Assembly: GCA_023053545.1 (NCBI GenBank)
Contig: JAKZAN010000004.1
Span: 1,054,001-1,118,000, forward strand
DNA from: Lepidurus packardi
Lineage: Eukaryota; Arthropoda; Branchiopoda; Notostraca; Triopsidae
DNA: 64,000 bases
Direction of reading: 5' to 3'
The position numbers were made by a program, and so were the translations under genes. Of this stretch, positions 11,935 to 22,439 are shown piece after piece; within the stretch, counting starts at the first letter, position 1, and the number at the start of each line of letters is the position of its first letter. Under the pieces are notes generated by a model. The model did no database searches. It was not told the origin of the DNA and worked only from the letters and a program-made list of their open reading frames with translations.

Positions 11935-13521
11935 CTAAACTTTACCAGTTGTTTGATCAATCCAGCTCAGGTAATTCGTCAGTTTGGTGTAAACTCCAGG
12001 ATACGTGGCTCTTCCGCAGCCAGTTCCCCAGCTAACTACCCCAATCAAGTACGTGTTCGTTCCATTTTGCCAATTGACAGGGCCACCAGTATCACCCTAC
12101 GAAGAAGAAGGGCAAATCATGAAATGCCTTACAAAACAAAAAAATTCCCAAATTACTTGGCAAGAATCGATGCCAGCTTGGCGGTACATGCAAAACATGT
12201 TATCCGTGATTTGATTAGTAGAATACAGGAACGGGGTCGTTGAGCACTGAGTTCGGTTCAAAATAGGGACAGTCATTTCCAAGAGTTTACTTGAACTAGT
12301 GCCGCTTTCGCTGGTAGCACCCCAACCTAGCAAAACAGACAGTTATTGCATCATTTTGTGCTTAACGAGCGCCGGTTAAAGGTTGCGGGTACTAGAGGCA
12401 GTTGCTCAGCGCGCCCAACTGACAGGGACGCTAACTGTACTCGGATTTGTTTCTTTTCGGCAAAAAGGCGCCATGCTTAGAGCAACCACCCAGGACACGA
12501 GTAACGCTCTGCCCGTACTGACTGTAATATATCTTAGATTTGTTTACCGGTCACTGTAGCATTCTGTCCGGAAATATTCATTGTGGTAAACTTGTAAGGC
12601 AGACAAATGGGCTGGATGGCAGCACTCAAAGGCGCTGGCTTAATCAGTCTTAATAGTGCAATGTCGTTATCGAAGGTGTATTGGTCAAACTTCGGGTGGA
12701 TCGTGACGGTGGCATTTGTTAGCTGTTATGCATTTCGTAAAAACAACTATATACATATCTTTTTAAGTGATGACGAGTTATACGTACATGAAGGGCTGTT
12801 ACTCTGATGTCATTAATTCCCAGGAAGACATCGACTCTCTTGGCATACTTTACGCAGCGAGCAGCCGAAACGACCCAGTTTTCGCTGATCAGACTGCCTC
12901 CACAACTCGTAGCATTGTCTATTAACAAATAGGCCATCCAGGGCCATTTTTTTAGGGTTGATTCTTGGCCACCTAGGATACGAGACTGTCAAGATAGTCA
13001 AGTTAATTGTGAGTTGAGAGCGAAGCATTGAAAAGTACTGTATTTGTTGAATTTCCTTTGATGCCGCAGGTACAGTCGGCGGACGGGGCAACAGCACTAT
13101 CACACCCAAATTGTCGCAAGTAAGAGGCCATGCGACTAAAAGCTAAAAAAAAAAAGCAAACAGTGTAATGATTGTTCTGGAAAGTACGGAACTTGAAAGT
13201 GTAAATGAAAGTCAATCAAGTAAAGACTTGCGAGAGAGTACTGCGCGCTCCCAGAGGCTCACGTCCGTTTTCGTTGGCTCTACGGGGTTTGGTTCGGAAC
13301 TCTAGCGTTTGAATTTATTTTAGACATTTTAAAGTAAGTACCCAATAAGGAACTGTGGTTGAGCTTACGTGTTGCTGTTGGCTCAGTAGGAATGCGAGCA
13401 AACCAGGTTCTACTGTGATGGGCCCAACACCGTCAGCATCGTCACCGATTGGGTTGACCGCGGAAGTGAAGGCAAAAATCCCAAACAGGGCTACCAACAC
13501 CAGGGAAAACTTGGAACTCAT
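11935..13521 (-). CDS. Protease A: secreted trypsin-like serine protease homologue (seven exons, 343 aa)
   Basis: Exons: 13369-13521, 13232-13301, 13039-13142, 12788-12985, 12548-12722, 12157-12326, 11935-12096; 344 codons in phase. It has a signal peptide ([18 protein letters not shown]), a pro-region with [20 protein letters not shown], then a short Cys-containing linker (FGCDS, CTCG). The S1 protease domain starts at RILGG. The chymotrypsin fold is clear: [34 protein letters not shown]. The catalytic His is Arg (AARC) and the catalytic Ser is Thr (GDTGG); only Asp remains. It should therefore be a non-catalytic serine protease homologue. Asp189 of the pocket is kept (IDSC). Intron 2 uses a GC donor. 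The function of such homologues is regulatory or binding in other arthropods; here it is unknown. Confidence 0.92.
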
Positions 13522-13580
13522 TTCGTTTACGTTTCAGTTGAGTCCGAAGGAATGAATTTTCTTCGCTCCCGGCGGTCGCA

Positions 13581-13588
13581 TTTATATT
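13581..13588 (-). promoter_or_regulatory. TATA box of protease A
   Basis: TATAAAT-type box on the minus strand, about 60 bp upstream of the ATG. It is conserved at the same place upstream of E, G, H and the second copy of A. Confidence 0.6.
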
Positions 13589-13599
13589 TTTCTTGACTA

Positions 13600-14400
13600 G
13601 AGTGAAAGCCGCGTCTGATTTCAGTTCAGGAAGACTATGGCAATTTGAAAGGCTTCTCACTAGAAAAAATAAAACTTTATGAAATACGGCAGGTGGTGAT
13701 AACACGTGATGAGGGAGATCGGCTTATTTGTGGTTGTAAACTTAATGATTCTTCCATAGAAATTATTTGTTCACGTCTTCAGCTTGTCGCTTGTAAAAGG
13801 AAGTCTGCAATTTGGAAGTAACGAGATGCGTCGTAGGACCTTCGTTCAAGGATCTAGCAAGCTACAGTTAATTGTATAACTTTATTGACGTAACCTAATT
13901 TGAAGAAAGATTATATAACTTCATGTTGTGAAATAAGATAGACACACACGGTACACATGTTGCTTCATTTAACAAAACAGTTGTTGCTTTTTACATAATT
14001 AGATTCCTTGGTTAGCATAGCGAGCAGTAGCACGCATGCTAAACTCGAAATGAAAAAAGCATTGATCCCGGAACTAGGAAGTTGTCAATGAAATGTACGT
14101 CCTAATTCCGTTCCGAAGTTAAAGCTACTTGTTCTCGTAGCAAGATCGGACAGGGAGGCGTAAATTTGCTAATTGTAACGCCGTTAACAACTCGTTTATT
14201 AATAATTATACAAATTTAAATAATTCAATGTTCTTCAAATAACGTTTTTGTATTGTCAATCTCAATTTTCATTACTGGTCTGCAAGGCGGATAAGGTTGT
14301 GTTACAAGTCGTCTGCAAAATTATTAACCCAGCCCTCCAAATAAATATATTGAAGGTTTAAAGCCTAAATCCGCCCGCAAAGCCATCTTCTTCTTTGTAT
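13600..14400. other. Spacer 5' of protease A
   Basis: Non-coding. The same block follows upstream of E (27040-27850), the second copy of A (36800-37590), G (43860-44665) and H (56840-58040, there with an LTR inserted), so it is part of an ancestral tandem unit. Confidence 0.6.
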
Positions 14401-15060
14401 TGTTGTTGGTCTGTTTTTAGTCAAAACTGTGCCATCTAACGGGCACATTATCGACTATTTCTGACCATTTAAGATTTCTGATTTTTCCTTGGATAAAGGT
14501 TATTATTATTCTGAAACAACTTTCTATGTATCTTATTATTGGTAGAGAAAAGGAAAACAAAAAAATCTTTGTGTTAAAGACGACAGGAGAAGTGGCATTG
14601 CATTATCGTCTGCTGCGTTCAAGATAGGTGTCGCTGTCTATTCAACTCCGGTTGACTTTGCTCCCCAACACGAACTTACACTATTATATTGGGATGGGCG
14701 TGCTTAGGAAAGTGTTAAAGAAAGGTGATAGAATTTAGACCTTCGCCGAACATTTCAATAATATCGACTAGTCCTGTATCTGTTATGTAATCCCAATGTA
14801 TCTCATTGCTATATCTACACTAATCCCTGTAACCCATAGTGCCATATCGTCTGCAAATATCGATATGTTTCCGTGTCCTAATTTACTTGACAGGTCTATG
14901 AGAAATCTATGAATTTTGATGTGTTTAGTTTCTTTAATGTGATTGACTATTCCGTTTTCTCGACAATGTGTTCTCTGTTACTACAGTATTGCTTTACATA
15001 TTCGGATCAAGAACTACGTATTTACTTAATTAAATTCAAGCTATTGGTAATTTAGAGTTG
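14400..15060 (-). mobile_element. Non-LTR retrotransposon fragments (second family)
   Basis: About 14405-14545 matches the 3' end of the element also seen at 28390-28540 and 44670-44820. About 14785-15060 matches its reverse transcriptase; on the minus strand it reads IFADDMALWVTGISVDIAM around 14800-14870, including the catalytic FADD. The parts in between differ from the fuller copy at 44.7-54.5 kb, so this copy is internally deleted. It is repeated in segmental copy 2 (37600-38260). Confidence 0.75.
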
Positions 15061-15194
15061 AGTGAAATCCGGACTGATTTTCAAACTTGAAGCCAAAGAA
15101 TAGATTGGTATCTGTTCTCTTTATGCGTTGCAGAATGATTGGCCTAGAATTAAATTTAGGTTAATTAATGTTTTAGTCAAAGGAAAGAGTTTTG

Positions 15195-17044
15195 TTAAAC
15201 CATAGTTGTACCTGTTGTTTGATCAATCCAGTTTAGGAAATTCGTCAGTTTCGTGTACACTCCAGGACTGTTGAGTTTTCCGCAGCCAACTCCAAAGCTA
15301 ACTACCCCAATCAAGTGCGTTTTGCCCGAATTTTCCCAATTCACAGGACCACCAGAATCTCCCTAACAAAGAGCAAATTCCTCATTTAAAAAGAACCGCT
15401 TTCAAAGTTTCTTAAAATTACTTGACAACTATCTACTCCCGGTTGACTGTACATGCAGAACATGTTCTTCGTGACTTCGCTTAAAGTTAGCGTGTAGGGA
15501 GAATTTGTACACTGGACTTGATTCAGCACTGGCATCGAAACTTTCAAAAGTTTACTTGAAGCTGGACCGTCTTCTTGGGTTGCCCCCCAACCTATACAGT
15601 TCAAAGTTAATTTAGTTATAATTCTCGTAGTCAAAAATGAATAGCAAGTCATTACCGGTCACGGTAGCTGTTTGTCCTGCAAAATCAGTAGAGGAGTACT
15701 TGTAAGGTAGACATATCGGCTGGATGGACGAACTCAAAGGCGCCGGGGTTTTCAGTCGAATCAATGCAATGTCCGTATCAAGGCTACCATCATTGTATTG
15801 CGGATGCATCGTGATGGTTCCTTCTGACATCTATGTAAGATACACTCAATTTTAGTCCTCGGCTGGCTTCTTTCCTTTCTTTTAAGGCTCCCGCATAGCA
15901 TAGCTTGTTAAAACTCAAGCTACCTCAAGATGGCGCGTCGTATTTTGTTTAGGTGTACAGAAACGCGCATTGCTGAACGGCTAACAGGATAACTTTATAG
16001 CCGTCTGCTTAATTTGCATGAAATTTTTCTTAAGAAATACAATAACATAATGTTTCTCAACTTGCAATTCGCTTTTTTACCTCACAGGATAAAAAAAAGT
16101 AATTTTCGTTTTTAAAATTTTGAAAGGCAACCATAAGAACAAAAAGACTGTCGTGCCTTCCGTGTAGGTATCACCTGAATTATTGTCAATTTTGTTGGTT
16201 AAACCTCGGGTAAGTTTTACTTAGAGTGCTTTTGCGCTCCCCATGCTATCGTGGCATAGGTAGCTTTATATAAATATTCGGAAGCCTTAAGGAAGGTGGC
16301 GTGACGTTACGTGAATAGGCGTATCTGTAATGTCGAGAATCCCCAGAGACACAACTACGGTTTTTTTCCCTTTGAGGCAATGAGCTGCTGTGACGACCCA
16401 GTTCTCACTGATCAAGCTGCCTCCGCATTGAAAGCCATTATCTATCAGCAAATAGGCTTGCCATGGCCATTCTTTGGCAGTAGCTGGTTGGCCTCCCAAT
16501 ATTCGACTCTGTCAATAAAGGAATAAATCAGCAACCACCTATACCGAGTTGAAAGTAATTAGACTTTACAGGTCCTTTAACTCCGCAGCTACATGTTGTA
16601 GATGGAGCAGGGGTGGGATTGGTAGTACTGCTACACAAGAATTGTCTCATGTACGAGGTCATCCGGCTGAAGGCTAAAAGCACGAAAAAGAATTTGTTTT
16701 GAATTTATCGTCAAAAGCTAGACATGGTTCTTTAAATTCTAAACTAATGAAAGGCTTACGCGACAGTACTCGATCCCACACACCAGCTTCCTTGGGGGAC
16801 TCTGATGCTACGCGTGCTTCCCATTTCTAAAGTAAGTTCAAAGCAAGGAAAATGGGTAGTGAATAAGTTGTAAATGGCACTTGATTATCGGGTAACTTAC
16901 GCTCTGGTGAGAGAGGAGGATCTGCAGTAACGCTGGCGATACCGCCAGGGGTCCGATTTCAGCAGTGTGGTTGTTACTTCCCGCCGAGGCTAGAACTACC
17001 AACCCTGCAAGGGCTACCAAAACCCACAATAACTTCGAATGCAT
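15195..17044 (-). CDS. Protease B: secreted trypsin-like serine protease (seven exons, 341 aa)
   Basis: Exons: 16901-17044, 16760-16826, 16570-16673, 16311-16508, 15656-15830, 15422-15591, 15195-15362; 342 codons, all GT-AG, in phase. It has a signal peptide ([21 protein letters not shown]), a pro-region with [18 protein letters not shown], then a linker with CSCGVKG. The S1 domain starts [18 protein letters not shown]. The triad is complete: AAHC (His57), DTDIALIRL (Asp102), GDSGGP (Ser195). The residue six before Ser195 is Asp (VDSCQGDS), predicting trypsin-like cleavage after Lys or Arg. It is the only catalytically complete protease type in the cluster. The ATG was chosen because it opens the signal peptide. 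Intron 4 contains a MITE. Probably digestive or haemolymph; which one cannot be read here. Confidence 0.93.
15886..16286. mobile_element. TTAA-flanked MITE in intron 4 of protease B (401 bp)
   Basis: Flanked by TTAA at 15882-15885 and 16287-16290. The ends are imperfect inverted repeats, GGCTCCCGCATAG against GGCTTCCGAATAT. The same family sits at the homologous place in pseudogene F (32697-32993), where the ends match perfectly. TTAA target sites are used by piggyBac and Kolobok-type elements. Confidence 0.7.
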
Positions 17045-17094
17045 CGCGTTGACGGTCAAGACGGATGACTGAAGAGCGTTTTACTTTCAGCAGG

Positions 17095-17105
17095 GGCATA
17101 TATAC
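17095..17105 (-). promoter_or_regulatory. TATA box of protease B
   Basis: TATATATG-type box on the minus strand about 55-60 bp upstream of the ATG. Confidence 0.5.
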
Positions 17106-17159
17106 GAAGAAGCTAGATGAGTTTAAGCCAGGTAACTGTCGGTTACTTGAAAGGCTTTT

Positions 17160-18080
17160 CACTGGAAAAGATCCTTTATCAAATCGACAGATGGTACTTA
17201 CACTGGATGAGAGTGAAGTTCGTGTTTGTTGTTGATACTTTAACTGCCCGTAATTACAGATAATAAATGCCTCTTCCTAGTACTTTTTAAGTAATGTCTC
17301 CAATTGTAAGGCTATGGAAAGCGTATTACAAGCCTTTTAATCATTTCCTTATTTGATTTTTCCAAGGATCTAGTTCACATAGGAACTTGTAGAACTTTTA
17401 ATTGGTGTGACCCAATTTGAAGCAACTTCTGTAGCACACAATTCATTAACACGTTACGTAAGTTGGCTTTTGTGGAATGAAATGACGCAAGCCAATATAA
17501 ACCCCAAGTTAATCGCAGCTAGAATTTCTTTGATCACGCAATGAAAGAAATACATGTGTGTAGGATTTTGATAGGGATGTATCTGAACCAAACCAACTCA
17601 AAAAATAACTTATGCAGTTGCTTAAGCGTTATGTTATGTAAAAGGTTAATTCCTAATCGTAAGCTTATAATCTAACTTTATATCTTTGCAAGTGATATCT
17701 CATAATTTCTAGTGTGAACATTTTTAATTTTCATCCAATTCTATAAATTGTATACATGATTGTACGAATTAGATGTAGTTGTACAGTATTCCGATTATAT
17801 ATTACAATAATATAGTAAAAAGTATTTCAACGAAACATCTTGACTTGAATTTTCTTATTCTTTGCAATTTTCTGACACAAGGGACAATTGATAATTTTCC
17901 ATAACAAATTACAGAGTTTTAAAAGTAAAAAAAATGAACAACAAACGCAATAATATATATTGTATTATGTCTTGTTGGTCTTGATTAATCCAGTTCAGGT
18001 AATTCGCTAATATTAATCCATAGTCCTTAAGTTTGGACAACCAGTGTCAGTTATGGTTAATGCTTCTACCCCATTGAAAA
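17160..18080. other. Spacer 5' of protease B
   Basis: Non-coding, AT-rich. Homologous to 40360-41300 and to 54830-55750. Confidence 0.5.
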
Positions 18081-20270
18081 TTACCCAAAACACGCAAAAG
18101 AGGGCGCTCTCAACTGCAAAAGTGACTCCGCCCCTGGAGCCGCCCTATTTTGAGTTTTCCGAACCAGAATCATCGCTGTTGCTACCCGAGCGCCTTCCAG
18201 ATGGTCTAGATAATTGGTGTAAATTATTAACGAGCTTAATTGACGTGATTCGACGTTTGGTTCGACCGTTGATTCGACCTTTGGTTCACTCCCATCCACA
18301 ACTACTGATAAGTCGGATCCCACTGCAATTATAGAAGGTGGGGCCCTTTTTATTTCAGAAATTGAATCAAGCAGGTTTGCGGATTCCTTTCAAAAAAAGA
18401 AAAAGATGTTACACAGACTTCTCAACCAAAGAATCGTTCAGTTACCTCTCGTATGTCAAATAAATGTCTCCATGCGTTCCTATCCTTCTTTTGCCCCATG
18501 AGCATGCGAGGAAGAATTTCCAAAGCAAGGCGAGAAGCCACTTCTAAAATTGGAGTTGGTGATGAATGCTAGTTAATTTTTTTCTAACTTGAACTACCTG
18601 ATTCATTGTCGAACTCCTTATGCCTGTCTACTTTAAAAAGCTCAACAACCCGATCTAGTGTTGCATTTCTTCGCTACAGCAATAATTAATGGCACCAGCT
18701 TATTCCACTCTTGCCGCACTCTCGAAGAAGATTTTTCCCCGTATATAGCATCAAATTCCATCAATATCTGTTAACAACAAAACGAAATTAGAAACTACGG
18801 AAATCACTTAACTTTAGTAACTTACGTAGGGAAACTCCAATAAAAAAGGAAACTTCTTGACCACCTGAAGCTGGGTTCCCAACTTGCCAGAATTAATTTC
18901 ATTTTGACGGCCTTCGAAAGTTAGTTTCAGAAGTGCCTTCAGGGTCTGCGAGTCAAGGGTTGAGTATTGCGTCTGAATGACGCCAACGTTTGCTTCATAT
19001 GACGTTACATCAAACACTGTAAATACGTAAATTTGAGGCGAAAAATTAAAATTAACGAAAAATTAACATACAAATAATTATCAACTGTTACTTTTTGCTT
19101 CGCAGGCATGTTTGTTACCCGGGGATAGGCGTGTGTTAGTTTTCTCTGGTTTTACGTTTTTTTGGAAAGGTTTCTTCCGGTAAAATTTCATGCTAATATT
19201 AAACATGTACCAATTCTAAAAAGGATTATACTTTGAATTAAATTTTGTACAAGAAAAAATTTTAAATAGAAGTTTCTTACGGAAGCTGTTTCGTAACTGC
19301 CTTTTCCTTCAATCAAGGATGGGAATTTGTCAAGAAGATTTCTAAGTACTCTTTTCTGTCCTTCTATCGTCGGGGTGTATGTGTGCATCTCAATGGAGAG
19401 TTTAACTTCCCTGAGGAGGTTGTCGATTTCAGTTTTTGAGAGTGGCTTACGTTCCTTCAGCTTATTATCGATTGATATCCCAAAACGTGTAGGAATTTTA
19501 TACGAAGTAGGCAACTTCGTGTTTGCCTTAGAGGCAGTAGCAGTAGCAGGTGTAGTTTTGCTTGCAGCTACCTGCCTTTCGTTTAACACGGAAAAGGAAG
19601 AACGCGAATCTAGACGTAAGAAAGCAAACGCGTACTATGACGTAAGTTGGGGAAGGACATAAAATTTACCACATGTGGGATTTTCGTGATCAGTTTCCAG
19701 TAACTCGCAACCGCTGGTTCCGCACGGTATGCCTATAAGTATATGCTTTTATTTTTCAATAATGTTCATTGAATGGATAGATAATTTGTTGTAATACCTT
19801 CAGAAATTACTGAACCATCCTCTTGACAATAAGTGCTGGTGTGCTGCAGTTGGAAAAGCCAGCTTCGGAGTTTGTTTTATCTATAAAACAGCAGTTTTAT
19901 TTCTAAAGATGTTCGAGTCATGGAATGAAGCTTACCAAAAAGAGATGTGTTTGATGAAAAGCGTGTTTCTACGTCTTCGTCAATCTGCACATCTATGCAA
20001 TAGGAAAAAGGACAAAAATAGCATAAATTGCCTTTTCCTATTTTTTTTACTTTACTTGACACACTGGCATTGTTGCCGTTGTATTTCCTTTGAATATATG
20101 AATGAATGGATTGAAAGATACAACGAACATAAAAAATATTCAAGAGATAGTGGATTAATGTCTTACCTTGTTTTCGTTTGATAACGCATTTCAGTTTGCT
20201 CCCTGATTTGATGGGCGAGTTCTCGCCAACTGAATCCACCTCCCACGTAACACATAAGTTGCAAAGTCCC
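18080..20270 (-). pseudogene. Decayed multi-exon gene related to a transposon accessory protein
   Basis: Exons by splice signals and open frame at about 20174-20250, 19933-19991, 19797-19875, 19671-19733, 19283-19613, 18832-19018, 18640-18776, 18440-18548 and 18080-18389. Readable parts include SVGENSPIKSGSKLKCVIKR, LSIEMHTYTPTIEGQKRVL, QLQVVKKFPFLLEFPY, ALEILPRMLMGQKKDRNAW and RAPPSIIAVGSDLSVVVDGS. The order and spacing resemble the second gene of the 8.7-kb element: KEEFPFLFEQ and LPCHPCVVAIGDGLL occupy the same places. At least two junctions do not keep phase, and the third exon has an in-frame stop, so I treat it as broken. No enzymatic motif is seen. Confidence 0.5.
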
Positions 20271-20323
20271 TAAATTAATAGTAAAGTTCTTTCTTTCTTC
20301 GTTGAAGAATTCTTGAAAAATAA

Positions 20324-20690
20324 TTACATTTGTATGTTGTGCTCTTCTTTTGAGGTGACAATATTATCTTTAGCAGGATTTGAATCGGTGTCGCCAATTT
20401 GGATCATCGGAACTTCGCAACGGCTGTCACCATCGCAATCTACCACACTCGAATTTCCATTTGATAAGAAAAATTCTGGATGGTAGCACATAAGGTGCTT
20501 TCTTTGTGTCTGATGACATCGAAAAGAAGAGGTACGAGAAGGGCAGTTTTCGTAAAAACAGCGACTTGAAAAAGAAGGGTCGCTATCGTGAATCCGCCTA
20601 CAATGACGAAGCATTTCCTGTGTTGAGCTTGTTGTCCTATCACACCCAGGAACATCACATTGGCATTGGCCTACTTAAAGCATTACATAC
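20324..20690 (-). pseudogene. C2H2 zinc-finger fragment
   Basis: Minus-strand frame with a clear C2H2 finger, CDVPGCDRTTSSTQEMLRHC followed by RRIH, then a second partial one (CFYENCPSRTSSF...H). Such fingers stand at the N-terminus of the transposase gene in the 8.7-kb element (50.2-50.6 kb). Here it directly precedes the accessory-like exons, so two genes of one element seem to have been brought together by rearrangement. No initiation signal identified. Confidence 0.5.
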
Positions 20691-20699
20691 AGTTAAAGC

Positions 20700-21280
20700 C
20701 ACATGTGCTGATCGGGCTCACTAATTAATGAATTTATTTCAACAAATAAATTAAGTTTGATTGACTTGACAACTTGCCTAATTCCTCCATTGCCATTTGA
20801 TTCGGTTTAGATCGTATCGTGCGTTTTGATATCTATTTCTTCTAATAAAGGAACTCCCGAACTTAAAACAGTCAAAACCGGTCAAAACAAACTCAAACAC
20901 TAGTAAACAACGATGACAGTAAAGACAAAATTACGAAAAAATAAAGCGAAAATTAGAAGAAAATAATACATTTATAATAATAAAATAACATCCAAATAAA
21001 ATTGAACTAAGTAAATAAGACTGACTGATCAGTTTGTTTCATTTCTAGTTAAGTTGTAACATGATAGTTACATAGGTGTGGCAACGTTGCACACCGGTTG
21101 ATCGTCGGGAAAACCAGGACAAATTTTTCACTGTTGCTGCGAAGGCGTTTTGAAGACCCGTGTTTGACCCGTTTTACACTTGTTTCCTTTAAATTTATTA
21201 ATCTTATTAAATTTAGATTGAATATATTTGCATAGTTTTGACAGAGTTAGAAAAACCCTGCGTGCCTAAAAGTACGGAAA
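20700..21280. other. AT-rich stretch upstream of the plus-strand exon
   Basis: No gene seen. It is rich in A and T, with runs such as ATAATAATAAAATAAC near 20975. Confidence 0.4.
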
Positions 21281-21575
21281 ATGGTAGACGAGAACAAGCT
21301 AGTTTTTGTCGAGTTAGACAATGCGATTTCCGAGGAGACGGACGAATTCGAAGTTAAATATTCTAGTGATAAAGATAAGAGAAAAACAGATTTTCAGCTT
21401 TTTATTGATGGATTGAAGAGAAAGCGACTGTCTTTAAAAATGCTCTGGAAACTTCTGACTTGCGACTGAAAACAGAAAGTGAATCTATAAGTGGGAGGTG
21501 GATTTCAGTTGGCGAGAACTCGCCCATCAAATCAGGGAGCAAACTGAAATGCGTTATCAAACGAAAACAAGGTAA
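21281..21575 (+). pseudogene. First exon of an accessory-type gene, with frame change
   Basis: Starts MVDENKLVFVELDNAISEET and runs open for 62 codons. The conserved continuation (ALETSDLRLKTESESISGRW, then SVGENSPIKSGSKLKCVIKR) lies in the -1 frame, ending at a CAAG/GTAAG donor near 21572. The change falls on T-TTA-AAA at 21433-21439. The segment 21497-21625 is an inverted copy of 20090-20250. Most simply this is the displaced first exon of the element whose other exons are on the minus strand at 18.1-20.3 kb. Confidence 0.5.
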
Positions 21576-21627
21576 GACATTAATCCACTATCTCTTGAAT
21601 ATTTTTTATGTTCGTTGTATCTAGACG

Positions 21628-21785
21628 TGGAGTTTCCGAAGTGCACTTTTAGAAGCCCAACGACTTCAGAAAGTGAAGGTTTCAAACTACAATTTTAGAA
21701 GCCAGACGGCTTCTAAAACTGCAGATTCGAAGGTTCACTTTTAGAAGCTCGACGACTTCTAAAAGTGCAGTTCGGAAACTGCTGT
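21628..21785. repeat. Three tandem hairpin units
   Basis: Three consecutive units of about 50 bp. Each has TTTTAGAAGC, a short loop and GACTTCTAAAA-like complement; the third (about 21738-21768) pairs CACTTTTAGAAG with CTTCTAAAAGTG. They begin where homology to the inverted exon copy ends. Confidence 0.7.
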
Positions 21786-21805
21786 TATTGGGAGGGTGGG
21801 GGACT

Positions 21806-22238
21806 AGAAGATTCACCACAGCCAAAACCTGTGTTTACCTAATCCTGTAAACTCACCACAACTTTTCTCTAGTGACAATTCCCCACAGGAAAATTCACCA
21901 CAGTATCAGTATACCACAGTATCAGTATACTATGTCAGTATTCAATGATCATACTGTGGTGAATTTTCGTGTGGGGAATTGTCACTAGAGAAAAGTTGTG
22001 GTGAGTTTACAGGATTAGTACAAACAGGATTTGGCTGTGGAGCCATCTGTGGTGAATTTTCCTGTGGGGAATTGTCACTAGAGAAAAGTTGTGGTGAGTT
22101 TACAGGATTAGGTAAACACAGGTTTTGGCTGTGGAGCCATCTGTGGTGAATTTTCCTGTGGGGAATTGTCACTAGAGAAAAGTTGTGGTGAGTTTACAGG
22201 ATTAGGTAAACACAGGTTTTGGCTGTGGTGAATCTTCT
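21806..22238. mobile_element. Foldback element with internal tandem units (about 433 bp)
   Basis: The left arm 21806-21903 is the reverse complement of the right arm 22142-22238, essentially perfectly, beginning AGAAGATTCACCACAGCC. Between them are two more copies of the right-arm sequence (from about 21953 and 22048). This gives one unit in one direction and three in the other around a short TATACTATGTCAGTATTC centre. No coding capacity. Confidence 0.8.
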
Positions 22239-22351
22239 CTTAACCGGGAGGGTGCTGCAGTCGGAAAAAAGTGAGAAGAAAACACTGCACTTTCGTTTAC
22301 CTGTTTTTCATGGACGTTTTTCTCCACAAATCGCAGAAGTTTTGTAACAGT

Positions 22352-22403
22352 TCTTACTTAAATATTTTCGAGTCATGCATGACTCGAAAATATTTAAGTA
22401 AGA
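22352..22403. repeat. Perfect 52-bp palindrome without spacer
   Basis: The two 26-base halves are exact reverse complements meeting at the ATG/CAT centre (22377/22378). It lies 3' of pseudogene D. It could extrude as a cruciform. Confidence 0.9.
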
Positions 22404-22439
22404 TGCTTATAATTGTTTTTCCTTAAACCTTACCAGTTT

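Larger units (their letters stand above)
10878..18135. repeat. Segmental duplication, copy 1 (about 7.26 kb)
   Basis: Nearly identical by eye to 34101-41343, and its first 1.4 kb to 62576-64000. It contains protease genes A and B and their spacers. Coordinates run in register at +23196 to +23198 (copy 2) and +51671 (copy 3) over the protease A exons, with only scattered substitutions and single-base indels. Confidence 0.95.

Noticed and set aside
12005..12243. Plus-strand frames of 69 and 144 codons over the protease A exons
   Set aside because: Antisense shadows of exons 6 and 7; the same frames recur at 35005-35439 and 63480-63914 because the segment is duplicated.
14100..14170. tRNA-like stretch (GCTACTTGTTCTCGTAGCAAGATCGG)
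   Set aside because: Short stem only, no cloverleaf with A and B boxes could be drawn.
18044..18334. 96-codon plus-strand frame
   Set aside because: Antisense to an accessory-like exon; the minus strand has the splice-consistent reading.
21806..22238. CRISPR-like repeat pattern
   Set aside because: Units are contiguous, arms are inverted, and the context is eukaryotic; there are no spacers.
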